Source of the DNA: Sabethes cyaneus
Lineage: Eukaryota > Arthropoda > Insecta > Diptera > Culicidae
NCBI RefSeq assembly: GCF_943734655.1
Contig: NC_071354.1
Location: 70,916,044-70,980,043 of the forward strand
Length of the DNA stretch: 64,000 nucleotides
Reading direction: 5' to 3'
Part shown: positions 11,541-21,786 of the stretch, piece by piece
Layout of the letters: each line of letters starts with the position of its first letter
Position numbering within the stretch: the stretch's first letter is position 1
The notes under the pieces: model-generated
What the model was told of the DNA's origin: nothing
Databases searched by the model: none
The model's input: the letters and a program-made list of their open reading frames with translations, nothing else
Position numbers and translations under genes: made by a program

Positions 11541-11775
11541 CGTCTTTAAGTCAAACCGAACCAAGTGACAAAACTCTTCGAGAAAAACGCGTTCAAAGTT
11601 TGTTGCTCTGTATGGTTAATACCTATCAATCGTTCGAAATCATCTGATAACTATGGCTGTTTGCAACATTTATGACAGTCTGATTAAAGTTAGAAGCTTA
11701 GAAAATTGTTGATCGCTAGCTGTCATTAACTCATTTTTTTGAATTAGCGACTTGGTCCAGTCTGATTTAACACCG
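11541..11775 (-). mobile_element. MITE, copy 2 of an inverted pair
   Basis: Reverse-oriented relative of 11066-11528. On the minus strand it starts CGGTGTTAAATCAGACTGGA and runs to a decayed end near 11541. It keeps the AACGCGTTTTTCTCGAAG and GTTGCAAACAGCC phrases of copy 1 but lacks the nested MITE. Only about 12 bases separate the two copies. Confidence 0.75.
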
Positions 11776-11959
11776 AACATATTTGATGGCAATTCGTGAC
11801 ACACTCTTAAAGTGGCGCAACACTGATAAAACGGATTCGATTTCTTCGTCTTCCTGATATCGGCTTTGGATTGAACGCTTACTATCAATTTATAGACATC
11901 TCGAGGCAAAAACTGACAACCCCGAATGAGCTATCGGCTAAATCATATAAGCAGTTATT

Positions 11960-12060
11960 GCCTTTATTCAAGAGTAGTTCTGGCACAGAGGTTAAGACTG
12001 TTGCATTCTATGCGATGTGTCGTGAGTTCAATCCCGGTCGGGGCCGGAATGATTTTTGAA
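11960..12060 (+). repeat. tRNA-like SINE head (candidate)
   Basis: TGGCACAGAGGT at 11981-11992 fits an RNA polymerase III A box, and GAGTTCAATCC at 12024-12034 fits a B box, with tRNA-like spacing. The downstream sequence is AT-rich with no clear tail. No cloverleaf can be drawn confidently, so it is more likely the 5' head of a tRNA-derived SINE than a tRNA gene. Confidence 0.5.
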
Positions 12061-12064
12061 AATG

Positions 12065-12900
12065 TATGAAAGTTTTTTTTGTGCTATTTGTGAATGTTCC
12101 TGATAAATAGTTGTACTATTTTTGGCAATTTAGCCGAAATGAAATGTCGATATAGCAGATGAAGGCAAAGAAGTTTTTGTTATATTTTAACAAAATTAAA
12201 ACAAAACCTGTTATAAATATCATAACCAATTTTGACATAATTTTGTTCAAAACATTACAGATTTTGTTACATTTTTGCTACTGCTGCTAAGAAGTTCTAA
12301 TAGAATTTTTGATACTAACGAGAACAAAATTATAGCAAATCATGTTAGAGATACCGTCATAACAGAATATCATTATTTGTTATAATTTTGTTATGTTTGT
12401 CTGATCGGGTAGCAACTCAACGCAAACCTAGTATCTAGAAAGTCGCTAATGCTGGAAGTATACAATAAGGTGGACACGTTGTTAGGATGCTGGATTAGCT
12501 AGTTGGTTCGACCAAATAATGCGTGATCTTGTGTTGTGGTGTACTGCAAGAGTTCGTGATATCATGACTGTTATATATGGTGTATTTTCATAAAATCTAA
12601 GCTAGAATCCGGAAATCATGAGCTGTTTAGCTCCATTTGGAGATTGTATTTCTATCCGTGTATTTATGTTTTATTTCTTTAGTAAAGACATGAATGACCC
12701 TTGAATTAGTTTTAAAAAATACATTCACCACCACATTAGCGGTGCTTGTCAGTTATACAGACTCGAGCAAGAGCTCTTTTTTCTTGCAGTTTAATCGCGA
12801 AAAGTATGTCTGCACTGTCCTTTTACTAACAACCACATCATATCATGGAAGCTAGAATATGTTAGTGATTAGTCAGGCTTTCCCCATAATAAGTACTTAT
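12065..12900. other. Intronic DNA, AT-rich repeat-like block
   Basis: 12160-12420 is rich in GTTATAA/TTTTGTTA words and ends in GTCTGATCGGGTAG. A similar GTTATAAAT-rich block lies at 44580-44930, so it may be a dispersed AT-rich MITE, but its left end is not defined. 12420-12900 shows nothing recognisable up to the frizzled splice acceptor. Confidence 0.35.
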
Positions 12901-12921
12901 TTTTCTCTCTTGTTATTCCAG

Positions 12922-13469
12922 GTGACGTCCTGTCCGGAGTTTGCTTTGTGGGCCAGCTGGACACACACTCGTTGGCGGTGTTCCTTCTGATTCCGCTGTG
13001 CATCTATCTGTCAATCGGAGCCCTGTTTCTGCTGGCCGGTTTCATCTCGCTGTTCCGTATCCGTACGGTCATGAAGCACGACGGCACCCGGACGGATAAG
13101 CTGGAACGCCTGATGCTACGGATCGGATTTTTCAGCGGTCTATTTATCCTGCCAGCGCTCGGCTATTTGGGCTGTCTGTTCTACGAGTACTACAACTTCG
13201 ACGAGTGGATGGTCCAGTGGAACCGCCAGATGTGCAAGATATTCTCCATTCCCTGTCCGATCAGTGCCAAGCACGTCGTACCGCCGCCGGTCGGTCCGGA
13301 CGAGGAACGGCCCATCTTCCACATCTACATGGTGAAGTACGTGTGCTCGATGCTGGTCGGGGTCACTTCCAGTGTTTGGCTGTGGTCTGGCAAAACGGTC
13401 ATCAGCTGGCGGCAGTTTGCCGAACGGCTGCAGGGAAAGGACACGAGAAACCGGGGAGCGTACGTCTAG
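12922..13469 (+). CDS. fz: Frizzled Wnt receptor, last coding exon
   Basis: This exon encodes the C-terminal 181 residues of a Frizzled receptor, a seven-pass plasma-membrane protein for Wnt and planar-polarity signalling. A pyrimidine-rich tract and CAG at 12919-12921 form the splice acceptor; the exon opens in phase 1 with a split Gly codon, then DVLSGVCFVGQLDTHSLAV. It covers TM5 (about 12967-13050), the third intracellular loop with RIRTVMK...KLERLMLRIG, TM6 (FFSGLFILPALGYLG) and TM7 (about 13327-13390). The KTxxxW Dishevelled-binding motif (KTVISW, 13392-13409) follows, and the tail ends AYV, a PDZ-ligand-like end as in Drosophila fz. GC-rich codon use contrasts with the flanks. No start codon belongs here; earlier exons, including the Wnt-binding CRD, lie outside the window. 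Choosing fz over fz2 rests on memory of the fly sequence. Confidence 0.93.
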
Positions 13470-16400
13470 TAGGGCTAGCTGGGTGGGTTGCACTGTTGGT
13501 AGCAAGCGAACTACGGCACCAGCAGACGACGGGGACGAGGACGACGACGGGAACGGTTTCGCGAAACACGTCATCGTCGCCGTTGAGCTAAATTGTTTTT
13601 ACAAAGTGTAAAAATGTAGCTTTTAACGCTTGCGATACTTATTCGAGATTCTAGTGTTAAAATTCTATCTTGTTCGTGGAAAGGATACTTTCTGGAACAG
13701 GTGGTTGTTTGGAATGTAGTCGAATTACTGAATTTTATCTATGTTCTATGTACTTGGATGTTTTCGTTCAACATTCATTTAATACATTTAAAGTATGACT
13801 ACACTTGAATATTTTTCTTGGTTCATTTTACAAAGGACTAATTGGAAATGTTCCTCAATGCGTAGAACTATTCAATCAGGTTAACAACACTGATTTGAGT
13901 AACATTTAAAACCGCTGTGCCGCTTTCACGCAACATTTTGAGGATGACCGCAAACAGTTATCTAAATTAACATTTAGATACAAAAATATTTAAATCTTTC
14001 ATAGTACTTACAAAGTTTAAAAGATTGATAATATTAGTTTAAAAGTTAGGCTTCATAATCCAATGAATGAAACCATTTTGGAAAAATAGTTTCTCTGCTA
14101 AATTTGTTTTAACAAAAATCGGTTAAAATAAACGTTCCTTAGAAGGCTCAATACTACAAATAAATTTCAATGTGTTCTACGGGGTGTCTGAATACAAAGA
14201 GATTGCAAACATTAGTCAAACAAATTTTCTTAGGAATGTAAACAAAAAGTCGATCACCCCATTATAGTTTATTCATGTTCGTTCTAAACATTATTTAGAA
14301 TTTATTTTAAATCAATAAATTCTTCAGTGACACATCCACAAACGCATAGATTCTTAAATTAAAAACGAACACTACATAATTGAAGAAAAATATTGCCAAT
14401 TCAAAGTGGCAGCTATTGTCTTTTATTTTAAGCAACTTATCGTAGAAAAACTTCTAGTTTACATTGCAGTCAAATACTATATCCAAGATGATAGGTTGAT
14501 AACTGAATTTTGCAGTGCGTTTCTGGACACATTTGCAGCTAAATTTTCAACCAAGTCAATATTAACATTTTATTTAATTTAATTTAAAACTAAACTATAA
14601 AATAGGTAAACAATAAGTGGCGATCAAAACTGTACTTTTGCTTTAAACTTGACTGATTTTAGTTTTAAACTTAAGGTAAACCACCTGGCAGGTAACACGC
14701 AATCAAAAAAACAAAAAAAAAATCATTCATTTTGTGATATCAAAACTTGCGTCGAACAGTCGTGCAATTGAAAGAGACTCATACAATAATCAAAAGTTAA
14801 GTAGTTTTGGTAGTTTGCCCGAAAGGAAACTCTCCACACTCTTTCGAACAGGTCAGCAGCAAACCAGTCGGAAGGCAGTCCATCGGATTCCCACGACGAC
14901 GACGACGGGCCGAGAGGTCGGGTATAATTTAGCCCAGAAGAGATCAAAAATTATTATCTGAAAAGTACTCCAAACATATACAGACACACAGCACAGGACA
15001 GGTTGCAAGCTGCCGCAATCCTTGGCTTGGTTTCGCTTCACAGTAGTTTAACCAGTTTTGTGTTTTTTTCTCTCGTTCTGCAGCCGAGTCCTGCGCTTCT
15101 CTGATAGCTAATAGGGTGTTTTTACAGGATGCTTTTTTCGCTTTCGCTCGCCGCGATAAGACGGTAGAAGCTTCGAATGCAGCAGAGTAATCTATACTCC
15201 TGGCAATAATTTGCACCTTGCGAATTGATATGGCCTTCTAGTGGCCGGAGGAACCGGTTCAATTGAGGACCGGTCCAAAAACGTGTACATGTTGTAAGTC
15301 TGCTATGACTGATTTATTACACCTAAGTGGGAAAGTGTGTTTCTGTATTCATTTTTAACGAGAACCAGAGGTCAGCGAAAGATATAGTCCAGTCGTACAA
15401 CCGTAGGATGTACGAGAAAACAATAATCAGTCTCATCGATATCATGCTGCCATTTCATTTCATACAATCATATTTATAGCATATAGCAATCACTTAGAAT
15501 TACTGAAATCGTAGAGCAAAGAGCACTGTAAATTGATAAAATGGAAAACCACAAAAAAATATCATGCAATTTGTTGCTTAGTGTAAATATGTACAAAACA
15601 AAATGAGCATTTAAATAATAATAACAATAGACGAACTATTTTAAGGTAAATCCAGTGACAATTTCTTCAATCAAAAACATATCGAATGCCAGCAGCAGCA
15701 AGCAATGATATTTACTACAAATGGAAACCCACTCAAGCTGGGTCCGCAGTTGCAACGGTTGCATTTCATTACATTCACCTCCAACAGGTACGGAGGGCGG
15801 TCGAAACGCATACCATTCAGCACCGGCAGTCCCTATGGAAAATCAATTAAACCGACCTCCGTCGTCGGTTGACTGCCGCCAATAAGGGGGGTCCACTTTA
15901 CGGTCGTCGGTCTCCTACTCTAGCAGCAGTCAGTAGTATTAAAGGTGCTATGATGAATGGATTTCGTTAAAGGCGGCACTTTAAAGATCCTAATTTGTAA
16001 CATGCTCTCCCTGTGTGCGCCCGCCGACAGTTGAATGGTTTTGAACCGTGGCGACTGGACCGGCCGGCCGGCCGGGTCGGTTACACTTTTCAAAACTGAC
16101 TGGCTCAATTAGAAGGAAATATGAGTGTTGATAGAGCAAATTATTCGAACCACGCGCGAACAATTAGCGCCCGGTCGAGGTGTGGCGGAGTGGTGGGACA
16201 GCCCTTTGAGATTCTATTGGGAACAGTAGTCGAACTAGTTTGCTTTGTAATATGATTCTATTAATCAGGCAATCGTATTCCTGGTGTGAAACTGGCTCCA
16301 GGGAGTAGTTACCGTATATGGCAATTTTGACAAACCAGTCCATAAGCTAATCTTGTATAACAAGGAATGCAAGGCGATGAATCCAGAGTATGCCCGGTTG

Positions 16401-16740
16401 TTAAGAATTTGAAATGATGGGGTAAGTACTTTTACAAATCTTTATTTGCTTTCGCATTTTGGGAAATATGTTCATTAAAATGAAATCCTTGCCTTTTTAG
16501 GTTGTCCAATATTCATTTATAAATATATCCAAATTACCCGTAAATGTAGTTATAATCCATGGAGAGGACAGCAGGAGAAAATAATGAAACAAAGGTTTTT
16601 ATAGTATCCAAACAGAGTGGAACAAGACGTGAAAGGTAAAGAACGGAAAATTAGGTAAGGGAGGGTCTTTCAAGCCGCACTTAATTAAGTAAACGGTGTC
16701 CCACTTCAAATTGCAACACAGAAAACACGCTGTGGAAACT
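13470..16740 (+). other. frizzled 3' UTR, then intergenic DNA
   Basis: The stop TAG is at 13467-13469. GC-rich sequence continues to about 13600 and then turns AT-rich. AATAAA occurs at 14128-14133 and 14159-14164 and either could be a polyadenylation signal; the transcript end cannot be set by eye. Plus-strand frames at 13205 and 13372 and the minus-strand frame at 13140 are shadows of the exon. 14700-16740 contains small less AT-rich patches (15780-15910, 16020-16090) but no gene, RNA or repeat I can name. Confidence 0.5.
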
Positions 16741-16843
16741 TACTCATTGGATATTTTCGCTAGAAAATTGGGGTACTAGTAGTTTAGAGTGTATTGGTCA
16801 CACTGTATATTTATCGCTGTCAGCTTTTCGAAAATTGGAAAAA

Positions 16844-17296
16844 ATGGTGTCACCCGGAAAGCAATGTCGCGAATTGATTTTGCGGAAGCGCCTGGAAAAT
16901 CCTCAACTCTCTCATTGGAAAACAACGAAACATTCGAAATCGTACAATCAACGGTGAGTCGTGTAATTAAACATTACCACGAAACCCTGAGCACCAAACG
17001 GAAATGCGGTCAGAATGGATGTCCTGTCAGTGATCAGGATCAGATTCGTTCAGAGAGCCAAGGTCCGGGAGCGACTGCATACGTTCAAAATGCAGAATGC
17101 TCCAAATCATGACGAACAGCAAAACACGGTGGGCAAGTCACAGGCCCGGAAACTGTACATTCAGATGCTGATGAAGCCTCATTGTCTCATCATGGATGAT
17201 GAGACTTACGCCAGGGTGAAGTTCCGGCAGCCTCCGGGGTTACTGTTCCTCACCGCCCAGCACAAATGTGATGTTCCGGAGAAAGTAAGGAAGTAG
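16844..17296 (+). pseudogene. Tc1/mariner transposase N-terminal half, frameshifted
   Basis: From the ATG at 16844 the frame reads MVSPGKQCRELILRKRLENP and stops soon after. The next frame continues with FEIVQSTVSRVIKHYHETLS, a helix-turn-helix-like DNA-binding segment. A third piece (to 17296) reads QARKLYIQMLMKPHCLIMDDETY, where MDDETY would hold the first catalytic aspartate, then GLLFLTAQHKCDVPEKVRK. At least two frameshifts separate the parts, and the second and third catalytic acids are absent. The product would bind the element's ends and cut; this copy cannot. The family label is from memory. Confidence 0.7.
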
Positions 17297-17699
17297 AAAC
17301 TTTTTCTGAAGGTACTCTATTACTCCCTTTTTCGCTCTGTTTTGAAAACTTCAGTAGTAATTTGATGCAGACATTTGCATAAGCAGAATTGAAGCTGTAT
17401 CGCCTAGATTTTTATGAAAAGAACAAAATTTAAATTCTTTCCGATGTTTCGGCTTTGTATTTAAGCCTTTTTCAAATATCGAATAATGTTTTCCGTTCTT
17501 TGTCGTTTGTCTTTAGTGTTATGGAATTAACTGTCTTCTGTTGGGTTTTGTTGCATATCTGTCGTCATTAACATCAAAAAGACACCAGTCGATAGAATAC
17601 ACCTGCTTCGTACTTTAAAAAAGGGCTGCGAAGTCTGAGGATAAAGAACGGTAATATCTACATTAGCCCCGGAAGCTGCCGAAAGTCCGCCTTTACGTA

Positions 17700-17886
17700 A
17701 GTGTCATCATCCATGATGAGAGACTTGAGAATTTTCCAGGTGCTTGCGCAAAACAAATTCACGACGTTGTTTTTCGGGTGACGCCATTTTGTCCAATTTG
17801 CGAAAAACTAACCACGATAAAAATATAGTGTAAACAATACACTCTAAACTACTTCTTCCCAAATTTTCAAGAGAAAATACCCAATG
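17700..17886 (-). pseudogene. Inverted duplicate of the transposase 5' end
   Basis: On the minus strand, ATGGCGTCACCCGAAAAACA (starting near 17785) parallels ATGGTGTCACCCGGAAAGCA at 16844. Both are followed by a similar RRE(F/L)VLRKxLEN coding stretch. This copy keeps the frame slightly better (MASPEKQRREFVLRKHLENS) before running into the palindromic block at 17700-17735. It shows that the element became a partial foldback by duplicating its 5' end. Confidence 0.7.
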
Positions 17887-18077
17887 GGCAATTTTCTATG
17901 GCGTTCCTTCCGTGATGCATTTGATGTGGAACACTCTTTATTCCAGCAGCGGAATTCACCTGCGAAATTCAGCGATATGCAATTCTACGTGCCAAGAAAC
18001 CATTCTATGTCCAAATTTCTTTGGCTTTGCCCATGTTCGGCGTCGAATTTTCTTGAATATTCGTAGTAAGATATGTT

Positions 18078-18142
18078 TGGGTAGGTTGCCTTACCAGGGC
18101 CACGGTACCGAGTCTCGTGATGGGACTGCATTTTTACGTTAA
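18078..18142 (-). mobile_element. Fragment of the main LINE family 5' region
   Basis: ACCGAGTCTCGTGATGGGACTGC at 18108-18130 and its left flank (TAGGTTGCCTTACCAGGGCC) resemble the 5' leader of the LINE copy at 58200-58245 (TAGCCGTACTAGGGCTTACG...CTACCGAGTCTCGTGATGGGGCTGC). Orientation matches the minus-strand copy. The surrounding bases to 18300 may also be LINE-derived but are not clearly matched. Confidence 0.5.
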
Positions 18143-18306
18143 GGGCCGAGATAACATATTTCTTAATTGAATCGCTCGCTCCGGATCAAACGCTGTCATG
18201 AGCCGCTCCTAAGCAAAATTACAACAGGTCACTTGGTTGAGGAATCGTAAGCCCTCAAGAGCCACCCCTGGCATGGGAGGTACTTAATGCTGATAACGCT
18301 ATTCCT

Positions 18307-18534
18307 AGTTACTAAGCTCTAGAGATGGTCGGGTAGCGGAAAATTTGCCCGAAACCCGCACCCGACCCGTACCCGCCGGGTTTCAAAAACAAAAATTAAG
18401 AACCCGTACCCGACCCGAACCCGCAAATTATTTTTTTCCAATACCCGAACCCGACCCGAATCCGGCGGGTACGGGTCGGGTGCGGGTTTCGGGCAAATTT
18501 TCCGCTACCCGACCATCTCTAGAGCTTAGTAACT
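18307..18534. repeat. Foldback element with perfect 73-bp inverted arms
   Basis: Arms 18307-18379 and 18462-18534 are exact reverse complements over 73 bases, separated by 82 bases. They are built from GGGTACGGGTCGGG-like words and contain GAGATGGTCGGGTA at their outer part. The plus-strand open frame here (Arg-Thr-Pro repeats) is a by-product of the repeat. Confidence 0.95.
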
Positions 18535-18570
18535 TAGTCGGGTATCTCTATTGACCATATTTAACACCAA

Positions 18571-18737
18571 AGATGGTCGGGTACCCGGGCCCGTCCCGTA
18601 CCCGACGGGTTGCGGTCGGGTTCGGGTATCAAAAATAATAAACTTGCGGGTTCAGGTCGGGTACGGGTTTTTAATTTTTTTCCTAATCGGGTACGGGTCG
18701 GGTTCGGGTATTCAAATTTTCATACCCGACCATCTCT
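18571..18737. repeat. Second, related GC-rich foldback element
   Basis: Starts AGATGGTCGGGTACCCGGGC and ends TACCCGACCATCTCT, the reverse of the same terminus as the element at 18307. The interior is again GGGTACGGGTCGGGTTCGGG-type repeat in opposite orientations around an AT-rich centre. The arms here are imperfect. Two members of one family thus lie 36 bases apart. Confidence 0.85.
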
Positions 18738-18748
18738 ACTAAGCTCAT

Positions 18749-20020
18749 CCAAGTAACCAAAAGTTCCGTTAAAAGTGGATTCTTTGGCTTAATCTGCTAC
18801 CCAAACGATCATGAATAAAATTCTATTCAGCTTAATTTTTAAGCAACTAACCGTACTTTCAAGTTCGCATTTGTTGATCAAACTTCGAAGGTAATGATAA
18901 GCAACTTTCCAACAGAACTAGAAAGTTTGCAAAAATTCTGCTTAGATCGCTATATAGAACACTGTTCAGCTCAAAAAGAAACTCCAATAATCTTAAAAAT
19001 AAAAAAAAGATTGGGGAATTTTCTCCCTTTTTCCTGGTTTGTAGATTCATGACAATTCCCATTTAAACTAAGGCGTGTAATTTCGGTTAATAGTGATAAC
19101 CAATATCAATTATTTGATTTAATGAACGATCATCAGAAGAAAAATCGACTGTTTTTTTTATAAATATTAATTTATTGTAACTTACCACACACCACCAACC
19201 ACCAAACCCCGGCGATTTGAACTCGAATACTCCCTTTCGGTAACTTAGATGCGTACCACTGCTCCGTTGCTGGAATATGTGATTTGCATCGATTTTACTC
19301 GATGTGCTAATTTCTGATTTACCACAACCTCAAAACAAACTTGCACTCAAGAGCAACTCATCAGCAAAATTCATGTCACTAGCGGCGTCAGAGATGGCGC
19401 AATGCATCAGGATAGGCTTACTATGCGGAACGCTCGGGTACAAATCCAGCAGCGGTTGATGTTAGTTAGTGTTTTTTGAAATGGTCTATCTTAATCGCAT
19501 GAACCGACTTTACAGAAGTTAGAAGGAGGCGGAGGTAGAAAATAGTAGAAAAGTATAAAAATAGAACCTAAAGCGCTATTTTATAAATTTTTGACATAGT
19601 TTTTTTAGAAGCTGCTTTGCGCTCTATGCAGCGAACCCAATGCAACTTGGAAGTTCGGTTAATTACAGCTGGAGCTGCTTAGCAAGCTATTGATCCATAG
19701 ACACAAAGCTTATTAACCTTCCTTAGACACCATTACCCGAACTCTCAGTTACCCTCAAGTTGCTTGTTAAACTTTCAAGACGCATGTTAAGCTTTCAAGC
19801 TGCATGTTGAACTTTCAGGCTACCTGTTGAACTTTCAAGCTACCTGTAGAACTTTTAGGTTGCTACAGATATTAACGGTACTTTATAGAGAACGAAGTTC
19901 GGTTTACAAATTTAGTCTCTGGTTGTTCAGCAAGAAAGTTCTGCGGAACTGAATTTAAACCAGATATGAACTTCCAAGTTCGTTCCTAAAGTGAAATTCG
20001 AACTTTTGGTTGCTTGGGCA
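18749..20020 (+). mobile_element. Noncoding element with CCAAGYAACCAAAAGTTC ends
   Basis: Left end CCAAGTAACCAAAAGTTCCG (18749) pairs with the right end, read inward from about 20018, CCAAGCAACCAAAAGTTCGA. The right 540 bases (19484-20020) match a second copy at 62362-62825 in the same orientation. Phrases such as CTTTCAAGYTGCATGTTGAAC are repeated in tandem inside (19770-19865). No coding capacity. A SINE appears to have inserted at about 19150-19270. Confidence 0.65.
19150..19270 (-). repeat. tRNA-derived SINE (candidate), minus strand
   Basis: On the minus strand GGAGCAGTGGTACGC (within 19251-19266) resembles an A box and GAGTTCAAATCGCC (19211-19224) a B box, at tRNA-like spacing. The minus-strand 3' side ends in an A-rich run (plus-strand T-rich near 19153-19160). 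A target duplication is not clear. It differs from the SINE at 21417-21552. Confidence 0.55.
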
Positions 20021-21017
20021 GCATTCGTATAATTTACGACACTGTGTGGGCTATTCTATACCTGTCGGGACGTTATTTTATGGCGAAAAGTATAAAATGC
20101 CGTATGACATCATTATGCTAATTCGGGTTAAAGTGAAGTCAGGTCATAATTTGCCATAGAAAAATTCCTGCCTGGCTAAAACCCCACATGCCCACAAAAC
20201 CCCACAAATTTATTTCTATTTGCTTGATTAGTTCTCGAGTTATGAGGAAATTTGAATTTCATTTGTATAGGAACCCCCCCCCCTCCCAAAGTGGGGAGGG
20301 GTCCTAATTCATCATAGAAAAAATTCTTGTCTACAAAAACGTTCACATGCCAAATTTGGTTCCATTTGCTTGATTGGTTCTCGAGTTATGAGGAAATTTG
20401 TGTTTCATTTATATGGGAGCCCCCCTCTTAGTGGGGGGAGGGGTCTCTATCCATCATAAGAACCTTCCCTGGCCCCAAAAACCCCTGCATGCAAACAATT
20501 GCAATTGTTTATAAAAATGCACTATTTAACTATTGAAAAACAATCGAGAGAAGGTATGGTATACCAATTTTGAAAGCTTGTGGAATAGTGAACACATCTG
20601 GTAGAAAGTCATTTTTTGATATTACAAACTATGTTTACAATCAGTATTTAAAAAATAGTGATTTTTTCGGATTACAATACTTTAAAAAATCATATCTTGC
20701 GAATTCCAACAGTAACATCGAAATACAAAAATACGTATCGATTTTTTTTGAACAAAGAACGTAAAAAAAATATTCCGAAGAGAAAAAAAATTTTGACTGT
20801 AAATTTCCCATGGAATGACCCATATATGAAAAGCAAGAACAGATTTGGTTTTCACGTTTAAACTTTAGGTAAAAATGCATTAGTTTTGCTCGATTAAAAA
20901 ATTCTCGTTCCGTTCAGTTGCCCAACACTGGACGTACAAAAACTTGATAAAATATTTGTAGTAGCCTTATTGACTAATATTTTATGGAAGAGTTAAAAAT
21001 TTCTCGAGTTCGATTAG

Positions 21018-21060
21018 TTTTTTTTTTTTTTTTTTTTGAGTGGTTTTAACCCAAAGGGTT
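21018..21060 (-). mobile_element. 5'-truncated retroposon tail with 10-bp target duplication
   Basis: A T run of about 20 bases plus GAGTGGTTTTAACCCAAAGGG lies between two copies of GTTCGATTAG (21008-21017 and 21061-21070). That is the signature of a minus-strand poly-A retroposon inserted by target-primed reverse transcription and cut off almost at its 3' end. The parent family is not identified. Confidence 0.75.
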
Positions 21061-21416
21061 GTTCGATTAGTTTTTGAGTTACGCAAAAATATCTGTTTTA
21101 TTTGTATGAGAGTCCTTATCCCACTTCGACAGGAGTGCGGGGTCTCAAAACGTCATCAAATAAATTCATGCCTCTAAAATCCCCCACATGCCAAACTTGG
21201 TAGCATTTGCTTGATTAGTTCTTGAGTTATGAGGAAATTTGTATTTCATTTGTATGGGAGCCCTCCCTCTTAAAGGGAGGAGGGGTCAAAATTCTTCTCC
21301 TAAAGAGGGAAGAGGTCTCAAGTCACCATAGAAAAAATTCTTACCTCCAACAACACTTACGTGCCAAATTTGGTTCCATTTTCTTGATTAGTTCTCTAAT
21401 TATACAGAAATTTGGG

Positions 21417-21552
21417 ATTGTTTTTTTTTGTTAGATTATAGTCCAAGCTAGGACCAAGTTAGGTCATTCGTGACTCCTGCAGGGTTGGAACTTCAACCCG
21501 GCTCCTCGGCGTGAGTGGCGTGAATGCCAACCACTACGCCAAGACTGACCCC
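21417..21552 (-). repeat. tRNA-derived SINE with 9-bp target duplication
   Basis: The minus strand reads GGTCAGTCTTGGCGTAGTGG at its start. The pol III A box TGGCGTAGTGG lies at 21531-21541 and a B box GGTTGAAGTTCC at 21487-21498. The 3' tail is AATCTAACAAAAAAAAA. AAATTTGGG flanks it on both sides (21408-21416 and 21553-21561), a perfect 9-bp target duplication. The head resembles Feilai-type SINEs of mosquitoes as I remember them. It inserted into the tandem-unit element at 20160-21770. Confidence 0.88.
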
Positions 21553-21786
21553 AAATTTGGGTTTCACTTGAATGGGAGTTCCCCTCCCCCCTTTTTAGTG
21601 GTGAAAGGGGTCTCTAACTATTGAGAACTATATGAGAACCTTCCCTAGCGCCAAAAAGCCCTACATGCAAATTGTCACGCCGATCGGTTCAGTAGTTTTC
21701 GATTCTATAAGGAACATACCGACAGACAGACAAAAATCCATTTTTATAGATATAGATATACAGTTTTCTTAGATAAAAGTCTTATA

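Larger units (their letters stand above)
16745..17886 (+). mobile_element. Tc1/mariner-like element with long terminal inverted repeats
   Basis: The left end CATTGGATATTTTCGCTAGA... is matched at the right end, read inward, by CATTGGGTATTTTCTCTTGA.... The match continues through GTAGTTTAGAGTGTATTG to about 75 bp. It then extends into the coding start: the minus strand near 17785 carries a second copy of the transposase N-terminus. The right arm is therefore an inverted duplicate of the left, down to a shared GTCTCATCATGGATGATGA-type block. Length is about 1.14 kb. No clean TA flank is visible. Confidence 0.75.
20160..21770 (+). repeat. Noncoding element made of about 150-bp tandem units
   Basis: Units share CACATGCCAAATTTGG, TTCCATTTGCTTGATTAGTT, CTCGAGTTATGAGGAAATTT, CATTTGTATGGGAGCCCCCC and GGGGAGGGGTCTCAA in order. 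The GAGTTATGAGG anchor recurs at about 20237, 20390, 21076 (variant), 21224 and 21399. The right end reads CGATCGGTTCAGTAGTTTTC, then GGAACATACCGACAGACAGA, then TATAGATATAGATA. About 490 bases (20520-21007) are not unit-like. Two more units occur in reverse at 61430-61760. No protein. Confidence 0.8.

Noticed and set aside
11990..12040. Functional tRNA gene
   Set aside because: A and B boxes are visible but no acceptor stem or anticodon arm can be paired by eye; a SINE head is more likely.
13140..13611. Overlapping frames on both strands over the frizzled exon
   Set aside because: Shadows; the frizzled frame has transmembrane segments, the KTxxxW motif and a splice acceptor in phase.
18345..18742. 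Arg/Pro/Thr- and Gly-rich frames
   Set aside because: By-products of GGGTACGGGTCGGG repeats in foldback elements.
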